Part shown: in pieces, positions 49,835-61,164 of the stretch
Layout: the number at the start of each line of letters is the position of its first letter
How positions within the stretch are numbered: the stretch's first letter is position 1
Origin: Natrinema versiforme JCM 10478
GTDB taxonomy: Archaea; Halobacteriota; Halobacteria; Halobacteriales; Natrialbaceae
NCBI RefSeq assembly: GCF_000337195.1
Contig: NZ_AOID01000048.1
Span: 1 to 64,000, forward strand
Direction of reading: 5' to 3'
DNA: 64,000 nucleotides
Notes under the pieces: model-generated
Seen by the model: only the letters and a program-made list of their open reading frames with translations
The model's database searches: none
What the model was told of the DNA's origin: nothing
Position numbers and translations under genes: made by a program

Positions 49835-51664
49835 ATGAGCAGCCAACAACGAGAGGCGAAAGTCTACGTCAACGGATCGCTGGTGGGGACCCATCCCGAT
49901 CCGCACGAACTGGCAGAACAGATCCGGGAAGCACGACGCATCGGCGACGTCAGCGAGATGGTCAACGTCTCGGTGAAAGATCGCACCCGCGAAGTGATCG
50001 TCAACGCGGACGCAGGACGGGCCCGCCGACCGCTGCTTGTCGTCGAGGACGGCGAGCCGCGCATCTCCGACCAGGAGATGGAGGCGCTCAACGAGGGCGA
50101 CCTCGAGTTCGAGGATCTGGTCGATCACGGCTACATCGAGTTCATCGACGCCGAGGAGGAAGAGGACATTCTCGTCGGCGTCGACGAGGACGATCTGACC
50201 GAGAAACACACCCACCTCGAGATCGACCCCTCGCTGATCTTCTCGATCGGTGCGGGGATGATTCCGTATCCCGAGCACAACGCCTCGCCCCGCATTACGA
50301 TGGGGGCAGGGATGATCAAGCAGTCGCTGGGGCTGCCGAGCGCGAACTACCGCATTCGACCGGACACGCGCCAGCACCTGCTGCACTACCCGCAGCTCTC
50401 GATGGTCAAGACCCAGACCACCGAACAGATCGGCTACGACGAGCGGCCGGCGGCACAGAACTTCGTCGTCGCCGTCATGAGTTATGAAGGGTTCAACATC
50501 GAGGACGCGCTGGTCATGAACAAGGCCAGCGTCGAACGCGCGCTCGCCCGCTCCCATTTCTTCCGGACCTACGAGGGCGAGGAACGCCGGTACCCCGGCG
50601 GTCAGGAGGATCGCTTCGAGATTCCCTCCCAGGACGTCCGCGGTGCCCGCGGCGAGGAAGCGTACAACCACCTCGACGAGGACGGCCTCGTCAACCCCGA
50701 GACGACGGTCGACGAGAACTCCGTCCTGCTCGGGAAGACCTCCCCACCGCGGTTCCTCGAGGAGCCCGACGACATGGGCGGTCTCTCGCCACAGAAACGA
50801 CGCGAGACCTCCGTCACCATGCGATCCGGCGAGTCCGGGATCGTCGACACCGTCACGCTCATGGAGGGCGAGGACGGCTCAAAGCTCTCGAAGGTCTCGG
50901 TGCGCGACGAGCGGATCCCCGAACTCGGGGACAAGTTCGCGTCGCGACACGGCCAGAAGGGTGTCATCGGCCACCTCGCACCCCAGGAAGACATGCCCTT
51001 CACCGAGGGGGGCGTCGTTCCGGACCTCGTGTTGAACCCCCACGCGCTGCCGTCACGGATGACCGTCGGCCACATCCTCGAGATGATCGGCGGCAAGCTC
51101 GGCGCGATGGAGGGTCGCCGCGTCGACGGGACGCCGTTCCTCGGCGAGGACGAGGACGAACTTCGGAGCGGACTCGAGGACTCCGGCTTCGATTCGGCCG
51201 GTAAGGAGACCATGTATTCCGGCGTCACCGGCGAGAAGATCGAGGCCGAGATCTTCGTCGGCGTCATTTTCTACCAGAAGCTCTACCACATGGTCTCGAA
51301 CAAGCTGCACGCCCGCTCGCGCGGACCGGTGCAGGTGCTGACCCGGCAGCCGACGGAGGGGCGCGCCCGCGAGGGCGGACTCCGTATCGGGGAGATGGAA
51401 CGCGACGTGTTCATCGGCCACGGGGCCGCGATGACGCTGAAAGAACGACTCCTCGACGAGTCCGACCGCGAGTTCATCCACATCTGTGCGAACTGTGGGA
51501 TGAGCGCGGTCGAAAACGTCGAACAACGGCGTGTCTACTGTCCGAACTGCGACGAGGAAACCGATATCCACGAGATCGAGATGAGTTACGCCTTCAAGCT
51601 CCTCTTAGACGAGATGAAGGCGCTGGGTATCGCACCGCGACTCGAACTGGAGGACGCCGTCTAA
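49835..51664 (+). CDS. rpoB1: RNA polymerase subunit B'
   Basis: The C-terminal half of the beta-type subunit, 609 residues, with hybrid-binding domain, wall, anchor and clamp parts. Segments include [60 protein letters not shown] (conserved RHGQKG), [20 protein letters not shown], and a C-terminal zinc module [20 protein letters not shown] followed by PNC. Complete. It reads straight into rpoA' 3 bases later. Confidence 0.97.
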   Translation: MSSQQREAKVYVNGSLVGTHPDPHELAEQIREARRIGDVSEMVNVSVKDRTREVIVNADAGRARRPLLVVEDGEPRISDQEMEALNEGDLEFEDLVDHGYIEFIDAEEEEDILVGVDEDDLTEKHTHLEIDPSLIFSIGAGMIPYPEHNASPRITMGAGMIKQSLGLPSANYRIRPDTRQHLLHYPQLSMVKTQTTEQIGYDERPAAQNFVVAVMSYEGFNIEDALVMNKASVERALARSHFFRTYEGEERRYPGGQEDRFEIPSQDVRGARGEEAYNHLDEDGLVNPETTVDENSVLLGKTSPPRFLEEPDDMGGLSPQKRRETSVTMRSGESGIVDTVTLMEGEDGSKLSKVSVRDERIPELGDKFASRHGQKGVIGHLAPQEDMPFTEGGVVPDLVLNPHALPSRMTVGHILEMIGGKLGAMEGRRVDGTPFLGEDEDELRSGLEDSGFDSAGKETMYSGVTGEKIEAEIFVGVIFYQKLYHMVSNKLHARSRGPVQVLTRQPTEGRAREGGLRIGEMERDVFIGHGAAMTLKERLLDESDREFIHICANCGMSAVENVEQRRVYCPNCDEETDIHEIEMSYAFKLLLDEMKALGIAPRLELEDAV

Positions 51665-51667
51665 CCC

Positions 51668-54595
51668 ATGCAAGACACGACACCCAAAGACATCGGTTCG
51701 CTCTCCTTCGGGCTCATGGAGCCCGAGGAGTACCGGGAGATGAGCGCGACGAAGATCATCACCGCTGACACCTACGACGACGACGGGTTCCCCATCGACA
51801 TGGGGCTGATGGACCCGCGTTTGGGCGTGATCGACCCCGGCCTCGAGTGTAAGACCTGCGGGAAGCATTCGGGTTCCTGTAACGGTCACTTCGGCCACAT
51901 CGAACTGGCCGCACCCGTCATCCACGTCGGCTTTACGAAGCTCATCCGGCGGCTCCTGCGAGGGACCTGTCGGGAGTGTTCGAAGCTCCTCCTCACCGAG
52001 GACGAACGCGACGAGTTCCGCGACCAGCTCACGGAATCCCGGAAGCTGAGCCGCGATCTCAACGACGTGACGAAAGCGGCGATCCGGCAGGCTCGCAAAA
52101 AGGACCGGTGTCCGTTCTGTGGCGAAATCCAGTACGACATCGACCACGAGAAGCCGACCACCTACTACGAGGTCCAGCAGGTCCTCACGAGCGAGTACTC
52201 CCAGCGCATCGCCGGTGCGATGCAAGGCGACGAGGAAGAAGGCGTCGAGCGAACGACGCCGGACGAACTCGCCGAGCAGACGGAGATCGAACTCACTCGA
52301 GTCAACGAGATCCTCTCGGGCTCGTTCCGTCCGCGGGAGAGCCAGCGCAAGGCCATCGAGAAGGCCTTAGATATCGATCTGACCGAAGAGGACACGAACA
52401 AGCTGATGCCCAGCGACATCCGGGACTGGTTCGAGAACATCCCGGACGAGGACATCGAGGTACTGGGGATCAACCCCGAGCGATCCCGTCCAGAGTGGAT
52501 GATCCTCACTGTCCTTCCGGTTCCGCCGGTCACCGCGCGACCGTCGATCACGCTGGATAACGGCCAGCGCTCCGAGGACGACCTCACCCACAAGCTGGTC
52601 GACATCATCCGCATCAACCAGCGGTTCATGGAGAACCGCGAGGCGGGTGCGCCCCAGCTGATCATCGAGGACCTCTGGGAACTGCTCCAGTACCACGTCA
52701 CCACCTTCATGGACAACGAGATCTCGGGGACGCCGCCGGCGCGACACCGCTCCGGTCGGCCCCTGAAGACCCTCTCCCAGCGGCTCAAGGGCAAGGAGGG
52801 TCGCTTCCGGGGCTCGCTGTCGGGGAAGCGCGTGAACTTCTCCGCTCGAACCGTCATCTCGCCGGACCCGACGCTCTCGATGAACGAGGTCGGCGTTCCC
52901 GACCGGGTCGCAAAGGAGATGACCCAGACGATGAACGTCACCGAACGCAACGTCGCGGACGCCCGACGGTTCGTCTCGAACGGCCCCGAGGGCCACCCCG
53001 GCGCGAACTACGTCCGACGGCCGGACGGTCGTCGGCTGAAGGTGACCGAGAAGAACTGCGAACAGCTCGCCGAAAAGATCGAGGCCGGCTGGGAGGTCAA
53101 CCGCCACCTCATCGACGGCGACATCGTCATCTTCAACCGGCAGCCATCGCTCCACCGGATGTCGATCATGGCCCACGAGGTCGTGGTCATGCCGTACAAG
53201 ACGTTCCGGCTGAACACCGTCGTCTGTCCGCCGTACAACGCCGACTTCGACGGCGACGAGATGAACATGCACGCGCTCCAAAACGAGGAGGCCCGCGCCG
53301 AAGCGCGCGTCCTCATGCGCGTCCAAGAGCAGATGCTCTCGCCGCGGTTCGGCGAGAACATCATCGGGGCCATTCAGGACCACATCTCCGGGATGTATCT
53401 CCTGACTCACGACAACCCCCGATTCAACGAGACGCAGGCGCTGGATCTGCTCCGTGCGACCCGGATCGACGAGCTTCCGGACCCCAGCGGCGTCGACGAC
53501 GAGGGCGAGCCGTTCTGGACCGGCTACGACGTCTTCTCCGAACTGCTGCCCGACGATCTGAACCTCGAGTTCACCGGCACCGTCGGCGACGAGGTCGTCG
53601 TCGAGGACGGCCAGTTGCTCAAAGGCACCATCGCCGAGGACGAGGTCGGCGAGTTCGGCGGCGAGATCGTCGACACGATCACGAAGGTCTACGGCAACAC
53701 GCGCGCTCGGATCTTCGTCAACGAGGTCTCGACGCTGGCGATGCGTGCTATCATGCACTTCGGGTTCTCGATCGGGATCGACGACGAGACCATCCCCGGC
53801 GAAGCACAGGCCCGCATCGACGAGACCATCGCGGACGCAAACGACCGCGTCGAAGAGCTGATCGAGGCCTACGAGAACAACGAACTCGAGAGTCTCCCCG
53901 GCCGAACGATCGACGAGACCCTCGAGATGAAGATCATGCAGTCGCTCTCGCGTGCGCGTGACAACGCGGGTAACATCGCTGACGAGCACTTCCAAGACGA
54001 CAACCCCGCCGTCGTCATGGCCAACTCCGGTGCGCGTGGGTCGATGCTCAACCTGACCCAGATGGCCGGTGCGGTCGGCCAGCAGGCGGTTCGGGGCGAG
54101 CGAATCAACCGCGGCTACGAGGACCGAACCCTCTCTCACTACGAGCCCAACGACCTTTCGGCCGAGGCACACGGATTCGTCGAGAACTCCTATACGAGCG
54201 GGCTCACACCTCGAGAATTCTTCTTCCACGCGATGGGTGGCCGCGAGGGCCTGGTCGACACGGCAGTCCGGACCTCGAAGTCCGGCTACCTGCAGCGGCG
54301 GCTGATCAACGCACTCCACGAACTCGAGACTCAGTACGACGGAACGGTTCGCGATTCCAGCGACACCATCATCCAGTTCGAGTTCGGCGAGGACGGCACC
54401 AGTCCTGTGAAGGTCTCCTCGGACGACGACAACGACATCGACGTCGACCAGATTGCGAGTCGCGTACTCGACTCCGAGTTCGACTCCGAGACGGAACGAG
54501 ACGAGTTCCTCGGCACCCGACCCGAGCCGACGAACCTCTCGGAACACGCCGACGATCGACTGACCGACGGTACGGAGGTGAGCTCCGATGACTAA
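51668..54595 (+). CDS. rpoA1: RNA polymerase subunit A'
   Basis: The N-terminal part of the largest subunit, 975 residues, with the catalytic magnesium site. Zinc sites are [17 protein letters not shown] (about residue 61 onward) and CRECSK with CPFCGE. The active-site loop is [13 protein letters not shown] (about residue 520-532) with the three Asp residues. Other segments are [20 protein letters not shown] and [18 protein letters not shown]. The bridge-helix region lies near [19 protein letters not shown] and [19 protein letters not shown]. It overlaps rpoA'' by 8 bases, the usual haloarchaeal arrangement. Confidence 0.97.
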   Translation: MQDTTPKDIGSLSFGLMEPEEYREMSATKIITADTYDDDGFPIDMGLMDPRLGVIDPGLECKTCGKHSGSCNGHFGHIELAAPVIHVGFTKLIRRLLRGTCRECSKLLLTEDERDEFRDQLTESRKLSRDLNDVTKAAIRQARKKDRCPFCGEIQYDIDHEKPTTYYEVQQVLTSEYSQRIAGAMQGDEEEGVERTTPDELAEQTEIELTRVNEILSGSFRPRESQRKAIEKALDIDLTEEDTNKLMPSDIRDWFENIPDEDIEVLGINPERSRPEWMILTVLPVPPVTARPSITLDNGQRSEDDLTHKLVDIIRINQRFMENREAGAPQLIIEDLWELLQYHVTTFMDNEISGTPPARHRSGRPLKTLSQRLKGKEGRFRGSLSGKRVNFSARTVISPDPTLSMNEVGVPDRVAKEMTQTMNVTERNVADARRFVSNGPEGHPGANYVRRPDGRRLKVTEKNCEQLAEKIEAGWEVNRHLIDGDIVIFNRQPSLHRMSIMAHEVVVMPYKTFRLNTVVCPPYNADFDGDEMNMHALQNEEARAEARVLMRVQEQMLSPRFGENIIGAIQDHISGMYLLTHDNPRFNETQALDLLRATRIDELPDPSGVDDEGEPFWTGYDVFSELLPDDLNLEFTGTVGDEVVVEDGQLLKGTIAEDEVGEFGGEIVDTITKVYGNTRARIFVNEVSTLAMRAIMHFGFSIGIDDETIPGEAQARIDETIADANDRVEELIEAYENNELESLPGRTIDETLEMKIMQSLSRARDNAGNIADEHFQDDNPAVVMANSGARGSMLNLTQMAGAVGQQAVRGERINRGYEDRTLSHYEPNDLSAEAHGFVENSYTSGLTPREFFFHAMGGREGLVDTAVRTSKSGYLQRRLINALHELETQYDGTVRDSSDTIIQFEFGEDGTSPVKVSSDDDNDIDVDQIASRVLDSEFDSETERDEFLGTRPEPTNLSEHADDRLTDGTEVSSDD

Positions 54596-55784
54596 CGTCG
54601 ACTACGCCGTCGACGACGACACGATCGCGGTCGTCGAGGACACCGACCTGCCCCGCCGACTCAAAGACGAGGTCTACGAGACCCTCGAGGCCCGTGAGGG
54701 CGCGACGGTCGAGGAGGCCAACGAACTCGCGGCGGCCGTCGAAACCCGCTATCTCAACACGCGGGTCGACCCGCTCGACCCCGTCGGGACGGTTTCGGCC
54801 CAATCGATCGGCGAACCCGGAACGCAGCTGACGATGAACACGTTCCACTACGCCGGCGTCGCAGAGATCGACGTGACTCAGGGGCTGCCCCGACTGATCG
54901 AGCTCGTCGACGCCCGAAAGACCCCGGACACGCCGATGATGACTGTCTACCTCGAGGGCGAGTACGCGACCGAACGCGAGAAGGCCCACGAGGTCGTCTG
55001 GAACATCGAGGCGACCCAGATCCTCGCGCTGGGTGACGTGTCGACGAACGTCGCCGACATGCGCGTCCAGATCGCGCTCAACGAGGACACCCTCGAAGAG
55101 CGGATGATTTCGGCCGAGGAAGTCGCCGAGATCATCGAGGATTCCCTCGGCGTGAAGACGATCCAGCAGGGATCCCAGATCGAATTCGGTCCCGAGGAGC
55201 CGTCCTACCGCGATCTCCTCCAACTGGTCGAGGAACTGCGTGACATCACGTTCAAGGGGATCGAAGAGGTCTCGCGGGTCGTTATCCGCCGCGAGGAACT
55301 CGACAACGGCAACGAGGAGTTCGTCCTCTACACCGAGGGATCGGCCTTCGGTGACGTCCTCGATATCGAGGGCGTTGACGCCTCGCGGACGACATGTAAC
55401 AACATCCACGAGATCCACCGCAATCTCGGCATCGAGGCCGCCCGCGAAGCCATCATCGAGGAGACGAACAACACGCTCGCCGAGCAGGGACTCGACGACG
55501 TCAACGTCCGGCACCTGATGCTGGTCGCGGACATGATGAGCAACCGCGGCGAGATCGAGTCGATCGGTCGCCACGGCATCTCGGGCTCGAAGGAGTCCGT
55601 CCTCGCCCGCGCGGCGTTCGAGGTGACGGTCAACCACCTGCTCAACGCCGCGATCCACGGCGAGGTCGACGACTTAGACGGCGTCACGGAGAACGTCATC
55701 GTCGGCAAACCGATCAAGCTCGGGACCGGCGACGTCGATCTCCGCATGGGATCGACCTCCTCCGGGAGCAGTCAGGCCGACTGA
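54588..55784 (+). CDS. rpoA2: RNA polymerase subunit A''
   Basis: The C-terminal part of the largest subunit, 398 residues. The trigger-loop segment is [20 protein letters not shown], followed by [20 protein letters not shown] and [20 protein letters not shown]. The jaw/clamp end is [20 protein letters not shown] and [20 protein letters not shown]. The C-terminal 20 residues are Ser/Gly-rich. Starts inside the end of rpoA' and ends 3 bases before nusA, so it is co-transcribed with both. Confidence 0.97.
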   Translation: MTNVDYAVDDDTIAVVEDTDLPRRLKDEVYETLEAREGATVEEANELAAAVETRYLNTRVDPLDPVGTVSAQSIGEPGTQLTMNTFHYAGVAEIDVTQGLPRLIELVDARKTPDTPMMTVYLEGEYATEREKAHEVVWNIEATQILALGDVSTNVADMRVQIALNEDTLEERMISAEEVAEIIEDSLGVKTIQQGSQIEFGPEEPSYRDLLQLVEELRDITFKGIEEVSRVVIRREELDNGNEEFVLYTEGSAFGDVLDIEGVDASRTTCNNIHEIHRNLGIEAAREAIIEETNNTLAEQGLDDVNVRHLMLVADMMSNRGEIESIGRHGISGSKESVLARAAFEVTVNHLLNAAIHGEVDDLDGVTENVIVGKPIKLGTGDVDLRMGSTSSGSSQAD

Positions 55785-55787
55785 TCG

Positions 55788-56213
55788 ATGGGCGTTACCC
55801 TCGATGACGACGCCCGCCAATACCTCGCCGCGTTCGAGGATGTAACGGGTGTCGACGGCCGGGACTGCCTCGTCACCGAGGGCGGTGACAGGCTCCTGAT
55901 CGTCGTCGAACGCGGCGGCATGGGCGAGGCGATCGGCCCCGGCGGCCGCACGGTCGAACGCCTCGAGGACCGGGTCAACGCACAGGTCCGCCTCGTCGAA
56001 GGGGCGGAGACGGCCGAGGCGTTCGTCGCGAACCTCCTCGCGCCCGCGGCGGTGTACAACGTCACGATCAGCGAGAACAACGACACCGTCGCCTACGTCG
56101 AGGTCGCGGAAGATGACCACGGCGTCGCGATCGGCACGAACGGGCGGACGATCGACGCCGCCCGAACGCTCGCGGCGCGGCATTTCGGGATCGACGACGT
56201 ACAGCTGATCTGA
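55788..56213 (+). CDS. nusA: NusA-like KH-domain transcription factor
   Basis: A 141-residue archaeal NusA, reduced to the two KH domains without the bacterial N-terminal and S1 parts. KH1 has the GxxG loop in EAIGPGGRTVERLEDRV, and KH2 has it in AIGTNGRTIDAARTLAARHF. It binds RNA and may affect pausing or rRNA transcription. Length fits archaeal NusA (about 140). Last gene of the polymerase block. A 241-base gap precedes rps12. Confidence 0.94.
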   Translation: MGVTLDDDARQYLAAFEDVTGVDGRDCLVTEGGDRLLIVVERGGMGEAIGPGGRTVERLEDRVNAQVRLVEGAETAEAFVANLLAPAAVYNVTISENNDTVAYVEVAEDDHGVAIGTNGRTIDAARTLAARHFGIDDVQLI

Positions 56214-56454
56214 GGTCGTCGATCGCGGTGATTTTCCCGTTTCGAGATCGGTCGCTTCGACAGCGACTGCTCGTCGCAGCCGGCCGCCGTTCGGACACCT
56301 CTCGCCTGCCGAGGGTCGCTAACCCGCGCTCGTTCGGTAACTCGAGTCAACGAAACGCCCACAGATTCGGCGAGCACTGTTCCTAAAGCGATCTGGAGCC
56401 GTAACGCCGGATCGAAACAGGTCGCTTAAGTGCCTTCGACGGATAGCGGCCCCT

Positions 56455-56883
56455 ATGGCAAACGGCAAATACGCCGCGCGCAAGCTCAAGAAGGACCGCC
56501 AGAATCAGCGGTGGTCCGACTCGGACTACGCGCGCCGCGCCCGTGGACTTCGCGAGAAGTCCGACCCGCTCGAGGGCGCACCTCAGGCTCGCGGTATCGT
56601 ACTCGAAAAGGTCGGCATCGAAGCCAAACAGCCCAACTCGGCGATCCGAAAGTGCGTCCGAGTCCAGCTGATCAAAAACGGGAAACAGGTCACCGCGTTC
56701 TGTCCCGGTGACGGTGCGATCTCGTTCATCGACGAACACGACGAAGTCACCATCGCCGGGATCGGTGGGGCGAAGGGTCGTGCGATGGGTGACCTCTCCG
56801 GTGTCAACTACAAGGTCGACAAGGTCAACGGCGTCGCGCTGAAGGAACTCGTTCGCGGGAACGCGGAGAAACCGGTGCGATAA
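56455..56883 (+). CDS. rpsL: 30S ribosomal protein S12
   Basis: A 142-residue decoding-site protein of the small ribosomal subunit. Key segments are [40 protein letters not shown] (streptomycin-region lysine in KQPNSA), [20 protein letters not shown] and [25 protein letters not shown]-like GCTTAAGTG about 25-33 bases upstream suggests its own promoter in addition to read-through from nusA. rps7 follows 2 bases later. Confidence 0.97.
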   Translation: MANGKYAARKLKKDRQNQRWSDSDYARRARGLREKSDPLEGAPQARGIVLEKVGIEAKQPNSAIRKCVRVQLIKNGKQVTAFCPGDGAISFIDEHDEVTIAGIGGAKGRAMGDLSGVNYKVDKVNGVALKELVRGNAEKPVR

Positions 56884-56885
56884 TC

Positions 56886-57494
56886 ATGGCTGCAGAAGAT
56901 CAACCAGATCCGGACGCGCCGGCCGGTGGTGCAGACGTTTCGGCAAAGCTCTTCGGCACGTGGGACCTCGTCGAGATCGAGTACGCAGACCCCTCGACCG
57001 AGCGCTACATCACGGTGTCGCCCGTCGCTCACACCGCGGGTCGTCACGCCAGCAAGCAGTTCAAGAAGTCCGAGATCTCGATCGTCGAGCGCTTCATCAA
57101 CCGCTTGATGCAGACCGAGGAGAACACGGGCAAGAAACAGCAGTCACTCAACTACGTCCGTGATGCCTTCGACATCATCAACGAGCGCACCGAGGACAAC
57201 CCCATTCAGGTGCTCGTCACGGCAGTCGAGAACGCGGCCCCGCGGGAGGAGACCGTCCGCCTGAAATACGGTGGCATCTCGGTCCCGAAGGCCGTCGACG
57301 TCGCTCCCCAGCGCCGCGTCGATCAGGCGCTGAAGTTCCTCGCGGAGGGCGTCTACAACGACTCGTTCAAGACGACGACTGACGTCGAAGAGGCCATCGC
57401 CCGCCAGCTCATCGGCGCGGCCAACTACGACGTCCAGACCTACGCGGTCAGTCAGAAAGAGGAGAAAGAACGCGTCGCGGCTGCCGCCCGCTAA
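56886..57494 (+). CDS. rpsG: 30S ribosomal protein S7
   Basis: A 202-residue assembly protein of the 30S head. Segments include KLFGTWDLVEIEYADPSTER, RFINRLMQTEENTGKKQQSL, YVRDAFDIINERTEDNPIQV and TAVENAAPREETVRLKYGGI. The N-terminus has an acidic archaeal extension (AAEDQPDPDAPAGGA). Co-transcribed with rps12. The usual next gene, EF-2, is 1.1 kb further on because an antisense gene lies between. Confidence 0.97.
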   Translation: MAAEDQPDPDAPAGGADVSAKLFGTWDLVEIEYADPSTERYITVSPVAHTAGRHASKQFKKSEISIVERFINRLMQTEENTGKKQQSLNYVRDAFDIINERTEDNPIQVLVTAVENAAPREETVRLKYGGISVPKAVDVAPQRRVDQALKFLAEGVYNDSFKTTTDVEEAIARQLIGAANYDVQTYAVSQKEEKERVAAAAR

Positions 57495-57576
57495 GCGGCC
57501 CGTCTTTCGGCTGTTTTCTCTCGAGGCTGCAGGTCGCTATCGACAGTTCTAACCATCAGGTCGATCCACGGCTGAC

Positions 57577-58332
57577 TCAGTCCGCGGCGTGACTTTCACT
57601 GCCGACGTAGGACCGCGTCGCGTCGACGAGCACCTGTCGGTACGCGCTCGTGTCCGGTTCCCGCGCGAGTTCCCGAAAGCGGCGTTTGAACCCGTCGAAG
57701 TCGATCTCTGGGGCGTCCATCGCGGCCGCGTGCGCGAGGTCGTACAGCCGGTGGTCCTCGTCGACCAGATCGTGTCGCTCCGCGAGCGCGAGCGCGAAGG
57801 CCGCGTTCACCGCCGTGATCTCGGGATCTGCGCTCGCGGAGAGTCGTTCGAAGCCGGGTCTGGACGGCGTTTCGGGCCGGTCGGCGACGGCCGCCGCGAG
57901 ACTCGACTCGAGGAAGGAGAGCAGTTTCTCGCCGGGACCGACCGAGAGCGTGATGTCGTCGGCGTAGATGTCTTTCATGTGGTTTGCGATCTGGTAGCAG
58001 TGTGAAAGCTTGCGCCGTTCGACGCTCTTGCCGGCCAGTGCGAGGTAGAGCACCTCCTCTGTGGACTGGGTGTGGGAGGGGTGTTGCTGTTCGTGGCGGG
58101 CCATGTGAGCGAACTCGTGGAGGGCGAGTTCGGGAGCCATCGCCGAGGAGGCGGCCTGCCTCGAGATGTTCAGCACGTGGCGGTCGTCGTAGTGGGCGGC
58201 CCACGTCCGCTCGTCGGGGTCGTCCCGCAGGCGGATGTGGACCGGCAGCGAGAGGTCCTGTTCGGTTTCGAAGCGGTCGCGGGCGCTGAGGAATGGAGAA
58301 GTCGGTCCCGGGCCCTGTACTCGAATATTCAT
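57577..58332 (-). CDS. HExxH metallopeptidase-like protein (DUF5781 type)
   Basis: A 251-residue protein with a zinc-protease signature LALHEFAHMARHEQQHPSHT (about residues 98-117), giving HExxH with a further His four positions on. An N-terminal strand-rich part (VHIRLRDDPDERTWAAHYDD; HVLNISRQAASSAMAPELA) and a helical C-terminus surround it. I recall haloarchaeal proteins of this layout under DUF5781, unverified. I start at the ATG at 58332 (MNIRVQGPGPTSPFLSARDR). It is antisense to the ribosomal/EF-2 block. No signal peptide, so probably cytoplasmic. Substrate unknown. Confidence 0.75.
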   Translation of the reverse strand: MNIRVQGPGPTSPFLSARDRFETEQDLSLPVHIRLRDDPDERTWAAHYDDRHVLNISRQAASSAMAPELALHEFAHMARHEQQHPSHTQSTEEVLYLALAGKSVERRKLSHCYQIANHMKDIYADDITLSVGPGEKLLSFLESSLAAAVADRPETPSRPGFERLSASADPEITAVNAAFALALAERHDLVDEDHRLYDLAHAAAMDAPEIDFDGFKRRFRELAREPDTSAYRQVLVDATRSYVGSESHAAD

Positions 58333-58617
58333 GTGTGACTGTACCAAGAGTCCGACGGGATTTGACTCTTTTGTGCGGTTGCACGGAACCGAACCGCCCT
58401 CTGCCCGCCGACGGATCGTCCCCGGTCGTCAGCGCGGACCGGTTCCCAGCCGGGTGACGGCCCAGCCGTGGACTCGGCGTTGCCACGGCCCGCGGAATGA
58501 TGAGAACCGTTCACTCACTCAAACTGGATATTCAAACGCTCGGACCGGAAAGAACGACGAAATCCGGCGGCGACGAAACACTACCCTTTTGACCCCGCTG
58601 GCGGTATTGGGGGATAT

Positions 58618-60804
58618 ATGGGCCGACGCAAGAAGATCGTCCAAGAGTGTGAACGGCTGATGGACGACCCGGAGAACATCCGGAACATCGCCATCGCCGC
58701 TCACGTTGACCACGGAAAAACGACCCTTACGGACAACCTCCTGGCTGGTGCCGGCATGATCTCCGACGAGACTGCCGGCGAGCAGCTCGCGATGGACACC
58801 GAAGAGGACGAACAGGAACGCGGGATCACCATCGACGCGGCTAACGTTTCGATGACCCACGAGTACGAGGATCAGAACCACCTGATCAACCTCATCGACA
58901 CGCCGGGCCACGTCGACTTCGGTGGCGACGTCACGCGAGCGATGCGCGCCGTCGACGGCGCGCTCGTCGTCGTCGACGCCGTCGAAGGGGCCATGCCCCA
59001 GACCGAGACGGTGCTGCGACAGGCCCTGCGCGAGGGCGTCAAGCCGACCCTGTTCATCAACAAGGTCGACCGCCTCATCTCCGAACTCCAGGAAGGAGCC
59101 GAGGAGATGCAGGAGCGACTCCTTTCGGTCATCCGCGACGTCAACGAGCTCATCCGCGGGATGACCGAGGACATGGACGATATCGAGGACTGGACGGTCT
59201 CCGTCGAAGAGGGGACCGTCGGCTTCGGTTCTGCCCTCTACAAGTGGGGCGTCTCCATGCCCTCGATGCAGCGCACCGGCATGGACTTCGCCGAGATCAT
59301 GGAACTCGAGCGCGCCGACAAGCGCCAGGAGCTCCACGAGCGAACCCCGCTGTCGGATGTCGTGCTCGACATGGTCTGTGAGCACTTCCCGAACCCGATC
59401 GACGCCCAGCCCCGACGTATCCCACGCGTCTGGCGTGGCGACGACCAGTCCGAGATCGCCGAACAGATGCGTCTGGTCGACGAGGACGGCGAAGTCGTCC
59501 TGATGGTCACCGACATCGCGATGGACCCCCACGCGGGCGAAGTCGCCTCCGGCCGCGTCTTCTCGGGCACCCTCGAGAAGGGCCAGGAGCTGTACGTCTC
59601 CGGGACCGCGGGCAAGAACCGCGTTCAGTCCGTCGGCGTCTACATGGGCGGCGAGCGCGAGGAAGTCGACGAGGTTCCCGCCGGGAACATCGCCGCCGTC
59701 ACCGGTCTCAAGGACGCGATCGCCGGCTCGACCGTCTCCGGCGTCGAGATGACGCCCTTCGAGACGATCGAGCACATCTCCGAGCCGGTCATTACGAAGT
59801 CCGTCGAGGCCCAGAACATGGACGACCTGCCGAAGCTGATCGAGACGCTTCGACAAGTCTCCAAGGAGGACCCGACGATCCAGATCAACATCAACGAGGA
59901 CACCGGCGAGCACCTGATCTCCGGGCAGGGTGAGCTCCACCTCGAGGTCATCACCCAGCGTATCGAGAAGAACCAGGGCATTCCGGTCAACACCGGCGAA
60001 CCGATCGTCGTCTACCGCGAGCAGCCCCAGCAGGCGAGCGATCAGGTCGAGGGCATCTCGCCGAACCGCCACAACCGTTTCTACATCTCCATCGAGCCGA
60101 TGAACGACGAGCTCGTGGAGACGATCCAGCGAGGCGAGGCCTCGATGGACATGCCCGAGCAGGACCGCCGTGAGGCCCTGCAAGAGGCCGGCATGGACAA
60201 GGACGATTCCCAGGAAGTCGAGCACATCCACGGGACCAACATCCTCATCGACGACACGAAGGGTATCCAGCACCTCAATGAGACGATGGAACTCGTCATC
60301 GAGGGCCTCGAGGAAGCCCTCGATAACGGTCCGCTGGCCAACGAGCCGGTCCAGGGATCGCTTATCCGTCTGCACGACGCGCGACTCCACGAGGACACCA
60401 TCCACCGCGGTCCGGCACAGGTCATCCCCGCGACCCGCGAGGCCGTCCACAAGTCGCTGATCGACGGCAAGATCAAGATGCTCGAGCCGATGCAGGACGT
60501 CCGTATCGACGTGCCCAACGACCACATGGGCGCTGCCTCCGGCGAGATTCAGGGCCGTCGTGGCCGCGTCGACGATATGTACCAGGAAGGCGATCTGATG
60601 GTCGTCGAGGGCATCGCGCCCGTCGGCGAGATGATCGGCTTCGCGAGCGACATCCGCTCCGCGACCGAGGGTCGTGCCTCCTGGAACACGGAGAACGCCG
60701 GCTTCGAGGTCATGTCCGACTCGCTCCAGCGTGACAAGATCATGGAGATCCGCGAGCGCAAGGGCATGAAACTCGAGCTGCCGCCGAGTATCGACTACAT
60801 CTAA
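58618..60804 (+). CDS. fusA: Translation elongation factor EF-2
   Basis: GTPase that moves the ribosome along mRNA, 728 residues. G1 is [13 protein letters not shown]2 region [17 protein letters not shown]3 [12 protein letters not shown]4 INKVDRL. Domain IV carries the target of diphthamide modification, His596 in [16 protein letters not shown]. Domains III and V follow the family ([40 protein letters not shown]). Complete and intein-free. Downstream of rps12-rps7 as usual, but separated by an antisense gene, so it needs its own promoter. CCCTTTTGACC about 25-35 bases upstream is a weak candidate. Confidence 0.97.
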   Translation: MGRRKKIVQECERLMDDPENIRNIAIAAHVDHGKTTLTDNLLAGAGMISDETAGEQLAMDTEEDEQERGITIDAANVSMTHEYEDQNHLINLIDTPGHVDFGGDVTRAMRAVDGALVVVDAVEGAMPQTETVLRQALREGVKPTLFINKVDRLISELQEGAEEMQERLLSVIRDVNELIRGMTEDMDDIEDWTVSVEEGTVGFGSALYKWGVSMPSMQRTGMDFAEIMELERADKRQELHERTPLSDVVLDMVCEHFPNPIDAQPRRIPRVWRGDDQSEIAEQMRLVDEDGEVVLMVTDIAMDPHAGEVASGRVFSGTLEKGQELYVSGTAGKNRVQSVGVYMGGEREEVDEVPAGNIAAVTGLKDAIAGSTVSGVEMTPFETIEHISEPVITKSVEAQNMDDLPKLIETLRQVSKEDPTIQININEDTGEHLISGQGELHLEVITQRIEKNQGIPVNTGEPIVVYREQPQQASDQVEGISPNRHNRFYISIEPMNDELVETIQRGEASMDMPEQDRREALQEAGMDKDDSQEVEHIHGTNILIDDTKGIQHLNETMELVIEGLEEALDNGPLANEPVQGSLIRLHDARLHEDTIHRGPAQVIPATREAVHKSLIDGKIKMLEPMQDVRIDVPNDHMGAASGEIQGRRGRVDDMYQEGDLMVVEGIAPVGEMIGFASDIRSATEGRASWNTENAGFEVMSDSLQRDKIMEIRERKGMKLELPPSIDYI

Positions 60805-60866
60805 ACGCCGTTCTCACCGGTTTTCTTCGGGTGCGCTCGCTGCCGCGCACTGCTTGGAGAACAACT

Positions 60867-60889
60867 GTCTCGCGAACGCGTCGCGAGAC
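60867..60889 (+). terminator. Hairpin after EF-2
   Basis: GTCTCGCGA-ACGCG-TCGCGAGAC, a perfect 9-bp stem 62 bases after the fusA stop, followed by the pyrimidine-rich GCTTTCCGTCTTCTTTC. This resembles an archaeal terminator, although these depend mainly on the T-run. Confidence 0.4.
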
Positions 60890-60941
60890 GCTTTCCGTCT
60901 TCTTTCGATCGTCAAGAGCGGTGGGTCGCGTCGGTACGTCC

Positions 60942-61088
60942 TCACGCCGTCAGGACCTTCAGGAAGAAGGGAGCCATGACGAAGAAGACGACCAATGCGA
61001 GCCACCACGTGGCCAGAACGAACGCCCCGACGACAAACAGCACGCCGATAACCGAGGCAACGACCTTCTGATGGAGATCGATGTACAT
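60942..61088 (-). CDS. 48-residue two-span membrane protein
   Basis: An ATG at 61088 opens 48 codons: MYIDLHQKVVASVIGVLFVV starts the protein and two hydrophobic segments follow around a short WW turn, ending APFFLKVLTA. I prefer this start over the longer open frame (to 61184) because the extra residues are polar and cross a likely promoter. Composition is clearly that of a small integral membrane protein. I do not recognise the family. It is convergent with EF-2 and downstream of serS on the same strand. Confidence 0.65.
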   Translation of the reverse strand: MYIDLHQKVVASVIGVLFVVGAFVLATWWLALVVFFVMAPFFLKVLTA

Positions 61089-61164
61089 ACCCGTAGATCC
61101 GATTTCACCACTATAATCGTTCTCGTTGACAGAAAACGGACGAGCCGCGAAATGTCGATCTGCT

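Noticed and set aside
54588-54595. Possible frameshift between rpoA' and rpoA''
   Set aside because: The split of the largest subunit with a short overlap is the normal archaeal arrangement.
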